64,000 nucleotides of DNA from Pseudomonas vancouverensis (GTDB lineage Bacteria; Pseudomonadota; Gammaproteobacteria; Pseudomonadales; Pseudomonadaceae). The notes under the pieces were generated by a model. The model did no database searches and had not been told where the DNA came from. It saw nothing but the letters and a program-made list of their open reading frames with translations. The position numbers and the translations under genes were made by a program. Position 1 is the stretch's first letter; each line of letters starts with the position of its first letter. Below are positions 50,331 through 58,482 of the stretch, piece after piece. The stretch lies in assembly GCF_004348895.1 (NCBI RefSeq), contig NZ_RRZK01000027.1, positions 1 to 64,000 of the forward strand, read 5' to 3'.

Positions 50331-51809
50331 CTATTGAAACGAAGGGTTCTGTGCAACGCGTGAGACCAGTCTTTGCTCGGCAACCCCGACGGAATTTCCG
50401 CCCAGGGCGAGATACAACTGCACGGTGTCGAGGTACTGCGCAGTCCTGGCGCGGATGTGCCCCAGCAGCGCCTGCTGGTAGGCACGCTGCGCCTCCAGGA
50501 CCTGCAGCAGGCTGTTCTCGCCCTGGGCGTAGGCTTGCCGGTTCAGTTGCAAACTGATGTCGGCCGAGTGCAAGGCATCTGCCTGCGCCTGGCTTTGTTC
50601 CGCGTCGTGATTGAGTGCCTGCAAACTGTCCGCGACCTGCCCGAACGCGCTGATGACGGTTTGCCGATACAGCGCGAGCGTGGCGTCGTAGCCGTCCTGC
50701 GCCCCCTGCTGCTCAGCCCTGAGTTTGCCGCCGTCAAACACTGGCCCGGCGATCCCCGCGGCGAATCCCCAAAGCGTCGCGCCGCCATTGCCGGAAGCCG
50801 CCTGCGCCAGTGACGCGGACAAGCTGACATGGGGATAGAGATTGGCCGTCGCCACGCCCACGGCGGCGCTGGCCATGTGCAGTTGCGCTTCGGCTTGCAG
50901 CACGTCCGGGCGGTCGTGGGCCATCCCCGAGGGCAGGCTCACGGGGATCTGGCTCGGCAGGAAGAATTCGTTCATTTCGAAGGCCGGTGCGACCCAGTCC
51001 GCCGGGCCGTTACCGGTCAGAATCGACAGGGCATGACGCGCGGCATCACGCTGCTGCGCCAGCGGTGGCAACAAGGTGCGGTCCTGAGCCAGGCGCGATT
51101 CGGCCAGCGATACGTCAATCTGCGTGGTGCTGCCGTTGAGATGGGCCATGCGCACCAGTTCGAGGTTCTGCGCGTCATCGGCCAGCAAGGCTTCCACGGC
51201 CTGCATCTGCGCACTGGCGGAGGCCACCAGCAGCGCCTGACTGGCCACATTGCCGGTCAGCGTCAGGTACGCCGCTTCGTAACGATGCTGCTGCAACTCG
51301 GTAAGGGCCTGCTGCTGTTCCACCAGCCGCTTGTTGCCACCGAATACATCCAGATCGAAGCCGACCCGTGGGCCGATCGCATAGACATTGACGATGCTCG
51401 GTGCCTTGGCGTTGTGTACTTTTTCTCGACCGGCCACAGCGGCGAAATCCACTTGCGGATACAAAGCCCCCTCGGCCGCCGCGACGGAGGACGCCGCCTG
51501 GCGAATCGTCGCGTCCGCTGCTGTCAGCTCAAGGTTGCCCGCAATGGCGCGACGCACGACCTGATCCAGCCGGGGCGAATGGAACGCCGTCCACCAATCA
51601 CCGCTGAGCTTTTTACCCATCAGGATGGGCGAAGCATCCCCCTGCCCCAGACGCTGCTCGGCCTGCGGGTCGTAGTGCTGCGAGTGGCCTCGCCCGGGCG
51701 CTTGAAAGTCGGGACCGACGGTGCAGGCCGACAGCAGCATCAACGTCGACAGCCAGACGGATTTCTGCAGACGAGCAGCAGTGTTGATGACGAGTGCATC
51801 AGGTTTCAT
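50331..51809 (-). CDS. Outer-membrane efflux factor (TolC/OprM-like lipoprotein)
   Basis: A 492-residue protein of the NodT/OprM group. The signal peptide ends in a lipobox (MLLSACTVGP, Cys about 29), followed by two repeats of the efflux-protein domain (EAAYLTLTGNVASQALLVAS and its C-terminal counterpart AGIAGPVFDGGKLRAEQQGA). It forms the outer-membrane duct for the MFS pump and HlyD adaptor encoded just upstream. GGAG precedes the ATG at 51809. Confidence 0.92.
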   Translation of the reverse strand: MKPDALVINTAARLQKSVWLSTLMLLSACTVGPDFQAPGRGHSQHYDPQAEQRLGQGDASPILMGKKLSGDWWTAFHSPRLDQVVRRAIAGNLELTAADATIRQAASSVAAAEGALYPQVDFAAVAGREKVHNAKAPSIVNVYAIGPRVGFDLDVFGGNKRLVEQQQALTELQQHRYEAAYLTLTGNVASQALLVASASAQMQAVEALLADDAQNLELVRMAHLNGSTTQIDVSLAESRLAQDRTLLPPLAQQRDAARHALSILTGNGPADWVAPAFEMNEFFLPSQIPVSLPSGMAHDRPDVLQAEAQLHMASAAVGVATANLYPHVSLSASLAQAASGNGGATLWGFAAGIAGPVFDGGKLRAEQQGAQDGYDATLALYRQTVISAFGQVADSLQALNHDAEQSQAQADALHSADISLQLNRQAYAQGENSLLQVLEAQRAYQQALLGHIRARTAQYLDTVQLYLALGGNSVGVAEQRLVSRVAQNPSFQ

Positions 51810-51828
51810 TGGGCAGACTCCACGAACA

Positions 51829-53319
51829 TCAGTTGGTCGCAACGGGCTTGCGAAGGAACAGCACCAGCGGACTGACCACCAGCATCACCATCAGCAAAAT
51901 CTTGAACTGGCCGATCACCCCGATAAAAGCGGCCTGGCCGGTGATCATTTCGTTGAGGCCAGCCAGCACTTGCGTGGGCGCACTGGTCAGTGACCGGCTC
52001 GCCTCGCGATACGCCGTCAGGTTGCCGGCCAGAGCCGTGTGCATCGCCTGGGTGTTGTTGAAGAACCACCACTGCACAATCGCCACGCCCAGGGTGCTGC
52101 CGTAGACACGCGCCAGGTTGAACAGCCCGGTGCCTTCCACGCGCAGCGCAGGGTCGAGGGTGCTGAACGCGGTCTTGCTCAGCGCGGGCATCAGGATGCC
52201 GAGCCCGGCGCCTTGAATGGCGCCAGCCACGGCGACAGGCCAGGCATCCATCAGCGGTGAGTAGCCGAGCATCAGCCAGTTGGCATAAATCACCCATGCG
52301 ACACCGCCCGCCACGAACAGCCGACGATCGAAGCGTTCCGGCACGCGGCCCATCAGCAGGAAAGCACCGACCAGGCCCACGCCGCGTGGAATGGTCAACG
52401 CCCCTGTGGTGTCCGGTGGATAACCGAGAATTTCGTCGAGCATCGGCGAGGTCAGCGCCATGGTCGACAGCAACACAAAACCGAGAGCGAAAAACATCAG
52501 GGAGGACAACACGAAGTTGCGATCCCTGAGCAAAGCCTTGCTGAGGAAATGCACTTTGCTCGTCAGCACATGCACGCCGAACAGGTACAGGCCCAGCGCA
52601 CTGGCCAGTGCCTCGATGCAGATTTCCCTTGAGGCGAACCAGTCCAGCCGCGGCCCACGATCAAGCAGCATTTGCAGGCCGATCAGGCCCAGCGTGAAGG
52701 TCGCAAAACCGAAGAAATCAAACCCTGGAGCGGGTCCGGGTTTTTTGCGTTCAAGCAGCAACGTGATGACGAGGAAGATGTAAGCCGTCAGTGGAATGCT
52801 GCTGTAGAAGATGGTCCGCCAGTCGAAATGCTCGGCGATCAAGCCGCCAATGCCCGGACCGCTGACAATGCCGAACAGCACGATGGCGGTCCAGGTTGCA
52901 CCGAACTTCACGCGGCGTTGCAGCGGCAAGGTGTCCATGGCAATGGCCATCGACAGCGGCGCCAATACGCCGCTCGCCGCCCCTTGCAGGAGGCGTGCAC
53001 CCACAAATTCCAGCGGCGTCGTTGCCACCGTGGCCAGCAGCAGACCGAGGGCAAATACTGCGAGCGATATCTGGTACACCCGCTTCAAGCCATAACGAGC
53101 GGCCAACCACTGGGCGATCGGCAAGGTGATCGCACTGGCGGCCAGGTAGGCAGTGAAGATCCAGCCAGCCTGGTCGTCACTCATCGACAGGCTGCCCTGA
53201 ATATGCCGCAGCACCGCGTTGGGCAACGGCAGGTTGGCCGACTGCATGTAGGTCGCCAGCAAGGCGGCAAAGCGCAGTGAACCCGCACAATCTGGGCCTG
53301 TATCCGCCGGGGTGCTCAT
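51829..53319 (-). CDS. DHA2-type MFS multidrug exporter (EmrB-like)
   Basis: A 496-residue inner-membrane pump with 14 expected helices. DHA2 markers are present: NAVLRHIQGSLSMSDDQAGW near 35, LPIAQWLAARYGLKRVYQIS, and the motif-C region SGPGIGGLIAEHFDWRTIFY near 165. It exports drugs or acids by proton antiport together with the HlyD adaptor and the outer-membrane factor. Its start shares one base with the adaptor stop (53319), so translation is coupled. Confidence 0.92.
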   Translation of the reverse strand: MSTPADTGPDCAGSLRFAALLATYMQSANLPLPNAVLRHIQGSLSMSDDQAGWIFTAYLAASAITLPIAQWLAARYGLKRVYQISLAVFALGLLLATVATTPLEFVGARLLQGAASGVLAPLSMAIAMDTLPLQRRVKFGATWTAIVLFGIVSGPGIGGLIAEHFDWRTIFYSSIPLTAYIFLVITLLLERKKPGPAPGFDFFGFATFTLGLIGLQMLLDRGPRLDWFASREICIEALASALGLYLFGVHVLTSKVHFLSKALLRDRNFVLSSLMFFALGFVLLSTMALTSPMLDEILGYPPDTTGALTIPRGVGLVGAFLLMGRVPERFDRRLFVAGGVAWVIYANWLMLGYSPLMDAWPVAVAGAIQGAGLGILMPALSKTAFSTLDPALRVEGTGLFNLARVYGSTLGVAIVQWWFFNNTQAMHTALAGNLTAYREASRSLTSAPTQVLAGLNEMITGQAAFIGVIGQFKILLMVMLVVSPLVLFLRKPVATN

Positions 53320-54455
53320 CAGAAATTACCTGCGGTCAACAAAGCTTTGAGCGGATGCCACCACGGCGTCTTGAACTGGGTATCGACGCGAACCGTGACG
53401 CTGGTGCCGGAGTACAGCGGCAGCGCCGGATCGAGTTCATCCAGCTCCAGGCGCACCGGTACGCGCTGGGTCACCTTGACCCAATTGCCGGTCGCGTTCT
53501 CCGGTGGCAAAAGGGCGAAGTCCGAACCGGAACCCGGGCTCATGCTGGTGATGTGAGCCTTGAACACCCGGTCCGGGTAGGTGTCGATGCGAATGGTCGC
53601 GGTTTGGCCCGCGCGCATGTGCGTGACCTCGGTTTCGCGGAAATTGGCCTCGATCCAGATCTCGCGATCGGAGAGCAACGCAAAAGCCGGCGCACCATTG
53701 TTCACGTAGTTGCCGACCTGCAGGTCATCGACCCTGGCGACGATGCCGTCGGCCGGCGCATACACGGTCGCATAGGACAGATACAGCCGGGCTTCGTCGA
53801 GCTGCGCCCGCGCCTCGCGCACCGCCGGATGGCTGTCGACATCAATGCTCGGGTTGCCGTTGAGGGCGACCACGGTGCTGGCGATCTGTTGCTCTATGCC
53901 TGCGATCCGTTGCCGGGACACTTTGAGGTCAGTGTCGGCGCGTTCGAACAAGGAGCGCGAAACGAATTCCGAGGCCACCAGCGCTTTCTTGCGGGCGAAG
54001 TCCTTCTGATCAAAATCAGCCGACTCCCTGGCCGATTGCAATTCAGCCTGCTGCTGGTGGTAGCCGGCCTTGAGCCCGTCGATGCGCAACCGCGTCACAC
54101 TGAGCTGGGCTTCTGCGCGGTCGACGGCGATCTGCAAGGGCCTGGGGTCGATGCGGAACAACACCTGCCCCTTGCGCACTGGCTGATTGTCCTGGACGGC
54201 AATCTCCACCACCTGCCCGGAAATTCGCGCATTGATCGAAGCTTTCGCCACCCGCGCGTAGGCGTTGTCGGTCGAGACAAACGCCTGGCCCGCGACGTGA
54301 TAGCCGTAACCGGCAATGGCCGCCAGCAGCGGCACAGCGACCATCAACCACGGCCGCAGGGTTTCCCGCAGGGGCTTTTTAACCGGCGCATCGGGGTGGT
54401 TTGGCCCTGGATGCTCAAGGGCCGGCGAAGCGGGAATATCGAACGGTCTGGTCAT
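53319..54455 (-). CDS. HlyD-family membrane fusion protein (EmrA-like)
   Basis: A 378-residue adaptor with an N-terminal helix (PWLMVAVPLLAAIAGYGYHV), a lipoyl half (ISGQVVEIAVQDNQPVRKGQ), a coiled-coil hairpin (about 110-215), the second lipoyl half (PADGIVARVDDLQVGNYV) and beta-barrel strands. I take the ATG at 54455. An in-frame ATG at 54524 has an even better ribosome site (GGAGGGG) and would add 23 residues, so the true start is unsettled. It lies divergent from the TetR gene. Confidence 0.9.
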   Translation of the reverse strand: MTRPFDIPASPALEHPGPNHPDAPVKKPLRETLRPWLMVAVPLLAAIAGYGYHVAGQAFVSTDNAYARVAKASINARISGQVVEIAVQDNQPVRKGQVLFRIDPRPLQIAVDRAEAQLSVTRLRIDGLKAGYHQQQAELQSARESADFDQKDFARKKALVASEFVSRSLFERADTDLKVSRQRIAGIEQQIASTVVALNGNPSIDVDSHPAVREARAQLDEARLYLSYATVYAPADGIVARVDDLQVGNYVNNGAPAFALLSDREIWIEANFRETEVTHMRAGQTATIRIDTYPDRVFKAHITSMSPGSGSDFALLPPENATGNWVKVTQRVPVRLELDELDPALPLYSGTSVTVRVDTQFKTPWWHPLKALLTAGNF

Positions 54456-54496
54456 GATCGAGAACACCTTCAGCGCGAAAATTGGGGGCTGCGTAT

Positions 54497-54567
54497 TTTT
54501 GTGCGATGATGTAAGAATATCCATCAACCCCTCCCTGCTCAAGGATTTTGTACGACATGGCACAAAA
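54497..54567. promoter_or_regulatory. Inverted 8-mers around the efflux/TetR divergent promoter
   Basis: TTTTGTGC at 54497-54504 and its complement GCACAAAA at 54560-54567 bracket the divergent promoters. A second dyad, ATTTTGT...ACAAAAT (54545-54568), spans the TetR start codon. They are candidates for autoregulatory TetR binding. Confidence 0.45.
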
Positions 54568-55183
54568 TAAACCGACAGAGGGTAAAGGACGCGGCCGTCC
54601 GCGCGCCTACGACCCGCAAACAGCGCTGCAGCAAGCACTCGGGGTGTTCTGGAGCACCGGCTACTCCGGCGCATCACTGGACAGCATCGCCAGCGCGGCC
54701 GGCATGAATCGCCCCAGCCTCTACGCGGCATTCGGTGACAAGCACGCGCTCTACATCAAGGCGCTGGAGCAGTATTGGGAGGTTGCTGCGGCCTCCATGC
54801 ACGAGGCGCTGACAAATCTGCAGCTGCCGCTCAACGACGCGCTGATGCGTTTCTACGAGGGACAGTTGTCGATCTATTTTTCCGGCGACGGCCAGCCACG
54901 CGGCTGCTTCGCCATTGGCACGGCGACCACCGAAGCGGTGGAAGACGCTGAGATTCGTGAAGTGTTGTCGGATCGCCTGAGCCGGCTCGATGCCGACCTG
55001 CAAACGCGCCTGCAAGTGGCCATTGACGCTGGAGAACTGAGCAACGACGCCGACGCTGCCGCCCTGGCGGTGCTCGCCTCCTCGCTGCTGCACAGCATTT
55101 CGATTCGAGCACGAGCGGGCAAATCCCGAGATGAGTTGACCACCCTGGCCGGCAATGCGGTCAAGGTGATCTGCAATCAGTGA
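54557..55183 (+). CDS. TetR-family repressor
   Basis: A 208-residue repressor. The HTH (about 15-60) includes LDSIASAAGMNRPSLYAAFGDK, and the C-terminal ligand domain has a TetR_C type pattern with RGCFAIGTATTEAVED. It probably represses the divergent efflux operon and itself. I use the ATG at 54557 (MAQNKPTE), with AAGGA 11 bases upstream; an in-frame TTG at 54548 is less likely. It is followed closely by mug (7 bp). Confidence 0.92.
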   Translation: MAQNKPTEGKGRGRPRAYDPQTALQQALGVFWSTGYSGASLDSIASAAGMNRPSLYAAFGDKHALYIKALEQYWEVAAASMHEALTNLQLPLNDALMRFYEGQLSIYFSGDGQPRGCFAIGTATTEAVEDAEIREVLSDRLSRLDADLQTRLQVAIDAGELSNDADAAALAVLASSLLHSISIRARAGKSRDELTTLAGNAVKVICNQ

Positions 55184-55190
55184 GGTTCAG

Positions 55191-55742
55191 ATGAGTGCGG
55201 GACTGGAAGACATTCTGGGTGAGCGGCTGGCGGTGATCTTTTGCGGGATCAATCCCGGCTTGATGGCCGCCGCCCAGGGCCACCACTTTGCCGGGCACAG
55301 CAACCGCTTCTGGCGCACGCTGCATTTGTCCGGGTTTACCCCAGAGCAAGTGGCGGCGGAAAACGACCGGACCCTCCTGCAATATCGCTGCGGCTTGACC
55401 GCCGTGGTCGAGCGCCCCACGGCCCGCGCCGATCAGCTGTCAAAACAGGAATTCGCGGCCGCCGCGAACAGCTTCGAGGAGAAAATCAGCCGCCATGCCC
55501 CGCGCTTCGTGGCTTTTCTCGGCAAGGCCGCCTATGCCGCATTGAGCGGCCGGCGGGACATCGCCTGGGGCCTGCAAACGAGCACTTTTGCCGGCACAAC
55601 GGCGTGGGTCCTGCCCAACCCCAGCGGCAGAAACCGGGCATTCAGCCTTGATCAACTGGTGGCGGCCTACGCTGCGCTGCATCTGGCCGCCAAGCCCTGG
55701 CTTACGCCGGAGGAATGGTCGCGAGAATCCCGATCAGGATAG
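55191..55742 (+). CDS. mug: Mismatch-specific uracil/thymine DNA glycosylase (Mug)
   Basis: A 183-residue glycosylase that removes uracil and ethenocytosine opposite G. The active-site motif GINPG is at residues 19-23 and the DNA-intercalating loop NPSGRNRAF near the C-terminus. FAGHSNRFWRTLH is also typical. GAGGTTCAG precedes the ATG. The 3' end overlaps, on the opposite strand, a likely 27-codon small gene. Confidence 0.92.
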   Translation: MSAGLEDILGERLAVIFCGINPGLMAAAQGHHFAGHSNRFWRTLHLSGFTPEQVAAENDRTLLQYRCGLTAVVERPTARADQLSKQEFAAAANSFEEKISRHAPRFVAFLGKAAYAALSGRRDIAWGLQTSTFAGTTAWVLPNPSGRNRAFSLDQLVAAYAALHLAAKPWLTPEEWSRESRSG

Positions 55743-55785
55743 TCAGCACCAGAAAACCACCGAGGAAAATCGACATCTTGGCCAT
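55702..55785 (-). CDS. Putative 27-residue membrane peptide antisense to the mug 3' end
   Basis: ATG at 55785 follows GGGAGG at 5-base spacing, and 27 codons read MAKMSIFLGGFLVLTILIGI, then LATIPPA. This is one perfect membrane helix with a short tail. It is too short for most gene callers and overlaps mug by 41 bp on the other strand. A strong ribosome site and a clean hydrophobic profile make it plausible, but expression is unproven. Confidence 0.5.
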   Translation of the reverse strand: MAKMSIFLGGFLVLTILIGILATIPPA

Positions 55786-55880
55786 AGGGCCTCCCACATG
55801 AGAAAGGTGCGGTACAGATTCGCCGGGCGTTACCAGGATCGCTGCACCGATGACCTATTGTCGGCCTATGACTGCAACCA

Positions 55881-56957
55881 TTACAGACGCAGATTGCGTT
55901 GAAAAATACGGATCAGATGTGATCGAGCCGGGCGCCCACTGACAAAAAGCTTGCGCCCCAGATCGACAAAGGGCGTGAAGATCAGCCCGTGCAACGTCAG
56001 ATAACGCTCGTGATCCGCCTCCCCCGTGCCGAACCGAATCGCCTCGGGCCTTGCAGGCGTGAGGTAGAGCGTGCCGAACAGCCAGTCCCACAACGACAGG
56101 TTGATGCCGAAGTTGCGGTCGAAATGCCGGGGCGCGTCGCTGTGGTGAATCTGATGCTGCGCTGGACTGCTCAGCACGCGCTCGAGCAGCGGCCCGAACG
56201 ACAGCCAGACATGGCTGTGCCGCAGGTTCGAGGCCAGGCCATTGAAGATGAACACCACGTAAGTCACGCCGAACAGCGTGTAGCGGCTGACTTCCCCGCC
56301 GCAGAGGTACCAGAACACCCCGGCAAAGGCGCCGACACACAGCAGATCAGTCAGCTTCTCGGCAATTTCCTCAAGAAAATGCACGCGACTGGCGGTGGCC
56401 GGCACCAGCACGGGCGCCGAGTGATGGACCTTGTGGAACATCCACAAATAACGCGAATGAAAGGCGCGGTGCAGCCAGTAATGGGCGAAGTCCTTGACCA
56501 GAAACACCCCAAGCCCGAACAGCAGCGACAGCACGAGATGCTCCTGCACCTGGGTGCGCGCGCCCCACAGGTTTTCGAAGAAGGCCAGGTAATCCCCTGA
56601 ACGCATCACGTAGGGATCGACCAGTGCGACAACGGGTACCACCAGCGTCGCCTTGAGAATGGCGAGCACAAAGTAATAGCGGTAATCGAGCAGCGCCGAA
56701 CGATGAAAGTAAACCCGGGCGCCACCGATGAACTGGCCGAACGACTGCGCCTCGGTCAACCCCCGGGCTTTTCTGAAGCGAAACAGAGCGTAAGCGACGC
56801 TGTAGGAGATGAACAGGAAAGCCACGCAAAGGCGGCCGTTCAAATCGAAGAGACCGAGGAATTGCCGGGTAACCGGATCGATCACCCAAGCCGACAAGTA
56901 GTGGTGAACAGCGTCGAGAACATCCATGGCGGCTGTACGGCGAGAAAGATTGCGCAT
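55881..56957 (-). CDS. Sterol desaturase/fatty acid hydroxylase family protein
   Basis: A 358-residue membrane di-iron oxygenase type protein with four or more hydrophobic segments. The His boxes are HYWLHRAFH (about residue 165), HKVHHS and HQIHHSD near 250, in the order and spacing of the family. The start is uncertain: 56957 (MRNLSRRTA) or 56927 (MDVLDAVHH); neither has a strong ribosome site. Such proteins hydroxylate or desaturate lipids; the substrate here is not known. Confidence 0.87.
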   Translation of the reverse strand: MRNLSRRTAAMDVLDAVHHYLSAWVIDPVTRQFLGLFDLNGRLCVAFLFISYSVAYALFRFRKARGLTEAQSFGQFIGGARVYFHRSALLDYRYYFVLAILKATLVVPVVALVDPYVMRSGDYLAFFENLWGARTQVQEHLVLSLLFGLGVFLVKDFAHYWLHRAFHSRYLWMFHKVHHSAPVLVPATASRVHFLEEIAEKLTDLLCVGAFAGVFWYLCGGEVSRYTLFGVTYVVFIFNGLASNLRHSHVWLSFGPLLERVLSSPAQHQIHHSDAPRHFDRNFGINLSLWDWLFGTLYLTPARPEAIRFGTGEADHERYLTLHGLIFTPFVDLGRKLFVSGRPARSHLIRIFQRNLRL

Positions 56958-57100
56958 TGTAAATGAGAATGAATTCCTTGTGCATCGGCCAAATGCAGGT
57001 TTCATCTTCAAAACTTCGCCAGCCGCTTGGCAGGGCAAACCTCTCGTCAATCAGTGACTACACTCACGCGAGCACATCATCGGATTCAAGAGGGGCAATC

Positions 57101-57469
57101 ATGCTTGATTACTTCGCGTTGGGCCTGCTGGTCTTTGTCGGGCTCGTCCTGTTCTACGGGATCATCCTGCTTCACGACATTCCCTACGAAATCGCCGTCC
57201 ACCGTAACCACCCCCATCAGGATGCGATCCACGCCACCGGCTGGGTCAGCCTGTTCACCCTGCATGCGCTGTGGCCATTTCTGTGGATCTGGGCGATGGC
57301 CTATCGAGAGGATCGCGGCTGGGGCTTTGGCGATGGTCATTCACCGAAAAGCCACATCATCCATCTGGAACAACAGATGGCCGAACTGCAAGGTCGCGTC
57401 GATCGCCTGGAGGCCGCGAGCGGCAGGACACCCACCTTACCCACGGACACTCACGGCGGGGGCCTGTAA
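57101..57469 (+). CDS. DUF3302 membrane protein (YiaW/YibI-like)
   Basis: A 122-residue protein with two hydrophobic segments (LDYFALGLLVFVGLVLFYGI and GWVSLFTLHALWPFLWIWAM) and a C-terminal coiled coil (HLEQQMAELQGRVDRLEAAS). This is the DUF3302 pattern of E. coli YiaW/YibI, always encoded beside an HlyD-type protein, as here (3 bp gap). AGAGGGG precedes the ATG. It is probably an inner-membrane partner of the adaptor. Confidence 0.88.
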   Translation: MLDYFALGLLVFVGLVLFYGIILLHDIPYEIAVHRNHPHQDAIHATGWVSLFTLHALWPFLWIWAMAYREDRGWGFGDGHSPKSHIIHLEQQMAELQGRVDRLEAASGRTPTLPTDTHGGGL

Positions 57470-57472
57470 GCC

Positions 57473-58432
57473 ATGGATCTCTTACTCATCCTGACCTATG
57501 CCTCGCTCTGCGTTGCCATCTTCAAGATCTTTCGCATTCCGTTGAACAAATGGACGGTGCCGACCGCCGTGCTGGGGGGCATCCTGATCATCGGTGCGCT
57601 GATCTTCACGATGAACTACAACCACCCCTACTCCGAAGTGGCACGCACCTACTTCGTGTCAGTGCCGGTCATTCCGGTGGTCAGCGGCCAAGTCATCGAC
57701 GTGCCGGTGCAGGGCAACGAACCGCTGAAAAAAGGTGATGTGCTGTTTCGCATCGATCCGACGCCCTTCGAATACAAGGTGAAATCCCTCAAGGCGCAAC
57801 TGATTGCTGCCCAGGGTGATCGTGCGCGGATCACCGAGTTGATGAAGCGCAATTTCGGCACCCAACGGGAACTGGATGTCGCCGTCGCGCGCAGCGATGA
57901 CCTGACGGCGCAATTGGCCAACGCCCAATACGAACTCGACAACACCACGGTGCGCGCACCGAGTTCCGGCTTCGTCACCCACGTGTCATTGCGTCCGGGG
58001 ATGATGGCGACCCGCTTGCCGTTGCGTCCGTCGATGGTGTTCATCCCCGACGAAGGCCATTACTTTGCCGCGTGGATGCGCCAGAACAGCCTGCTGCGCC
58101 TGACCGAGGGCGACGAGGCCGAAGTCGCCTTCGACGGCATTCCCGGCAAGGTCTTCGAAGGCAAGGTCAAGAACGTGATCGGGGTGATTGCCGAAGGACA
58201 GGTCCAGCCCTCGGGCACCCTCATCGGCTTCACCGGCTCGCCGCCACCGGGCCGGGTGCCGGTGATCATTGAAATCACCGACCCCGACTACGCCCAGTAC
58301 GCCAGCCAGATGCCCGGCGGCGCCTATGGCCAGGCCGCGCTGTACAGCCAGCACTTCCACCACATTGCGATGATGCGCAAGATCCTCCTGCGCATGGCCG
58401 CATGGATGAACTACATCTTCCCGTTCCACTGA
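57473..58432 (+). CDS. HlyD-family protein (YiaV/YibH-like)
   Basis: A 319-residue protein with N-terminal membrane segments (LLLILTYASLCVAIFKIF and AVLGGILIIGALIFTM). A lipoyl domain follows (VSGQVIDVPVQGNEPLKKGD), then a short coiled coil, the second lipoyl half (SSGFVTHVSLRPGMMATRLP) and a C-terminal membrane helix. With DUF3302 it matches the YiaVW/YibHI pairs of unknown transport function. A hairpin overlapping the neighbouring MCP stop lies just past its end. Confidence 0.9.
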   Translation: MDLLLILTYASLCVAIFKIFRIPLNKWTVPTAVLGGILIIGALIFTMNYNHPYSEVARTYFVSVPVIPVVSGQVIDVPVQGNEPLKKGDVLFRIDPTPFEYKVKSLKAQLIAAQGDRARITELMKRNFGTQRELDVAVARSDDLTAQLANAQYELDNTTVRAPSSGFVTHVSLRPGMMATRLPLRPSMVFIPDEGHYFAAWMRQNSLLRLTEGDEAEVAFDGIPGKVFEGKVKNVIGVIAEGQVQPSGTLIGFTGSPPPGRVPVIIEITDPDYAQYASQMPGGAYGQAALYSQHFHHIAMMRKILLRMAAWMNYIFPFH

Positions 58433-58442
58433 TGCGCTGACG

Positions 58443-58482
58443 CCGGCAACTGCCTCAATCCCTGAATTGAGTCAGTTGCCGG
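58443..58482. repeat. 40-bp palindrome spanning the MCP stop codon
   Basis: CCGGCAACTG-C-CTCAAT and ATTGAG-T-CAGTTGCCGG pair over a 6-base loop, giving 16 matched pairs with one mismatch. It covers the last codons and stop of the chemoreceptor gene and lies between two convergent genes. It may be a bidirectional terminator that lacks a T-run. Confidence 0.75.
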
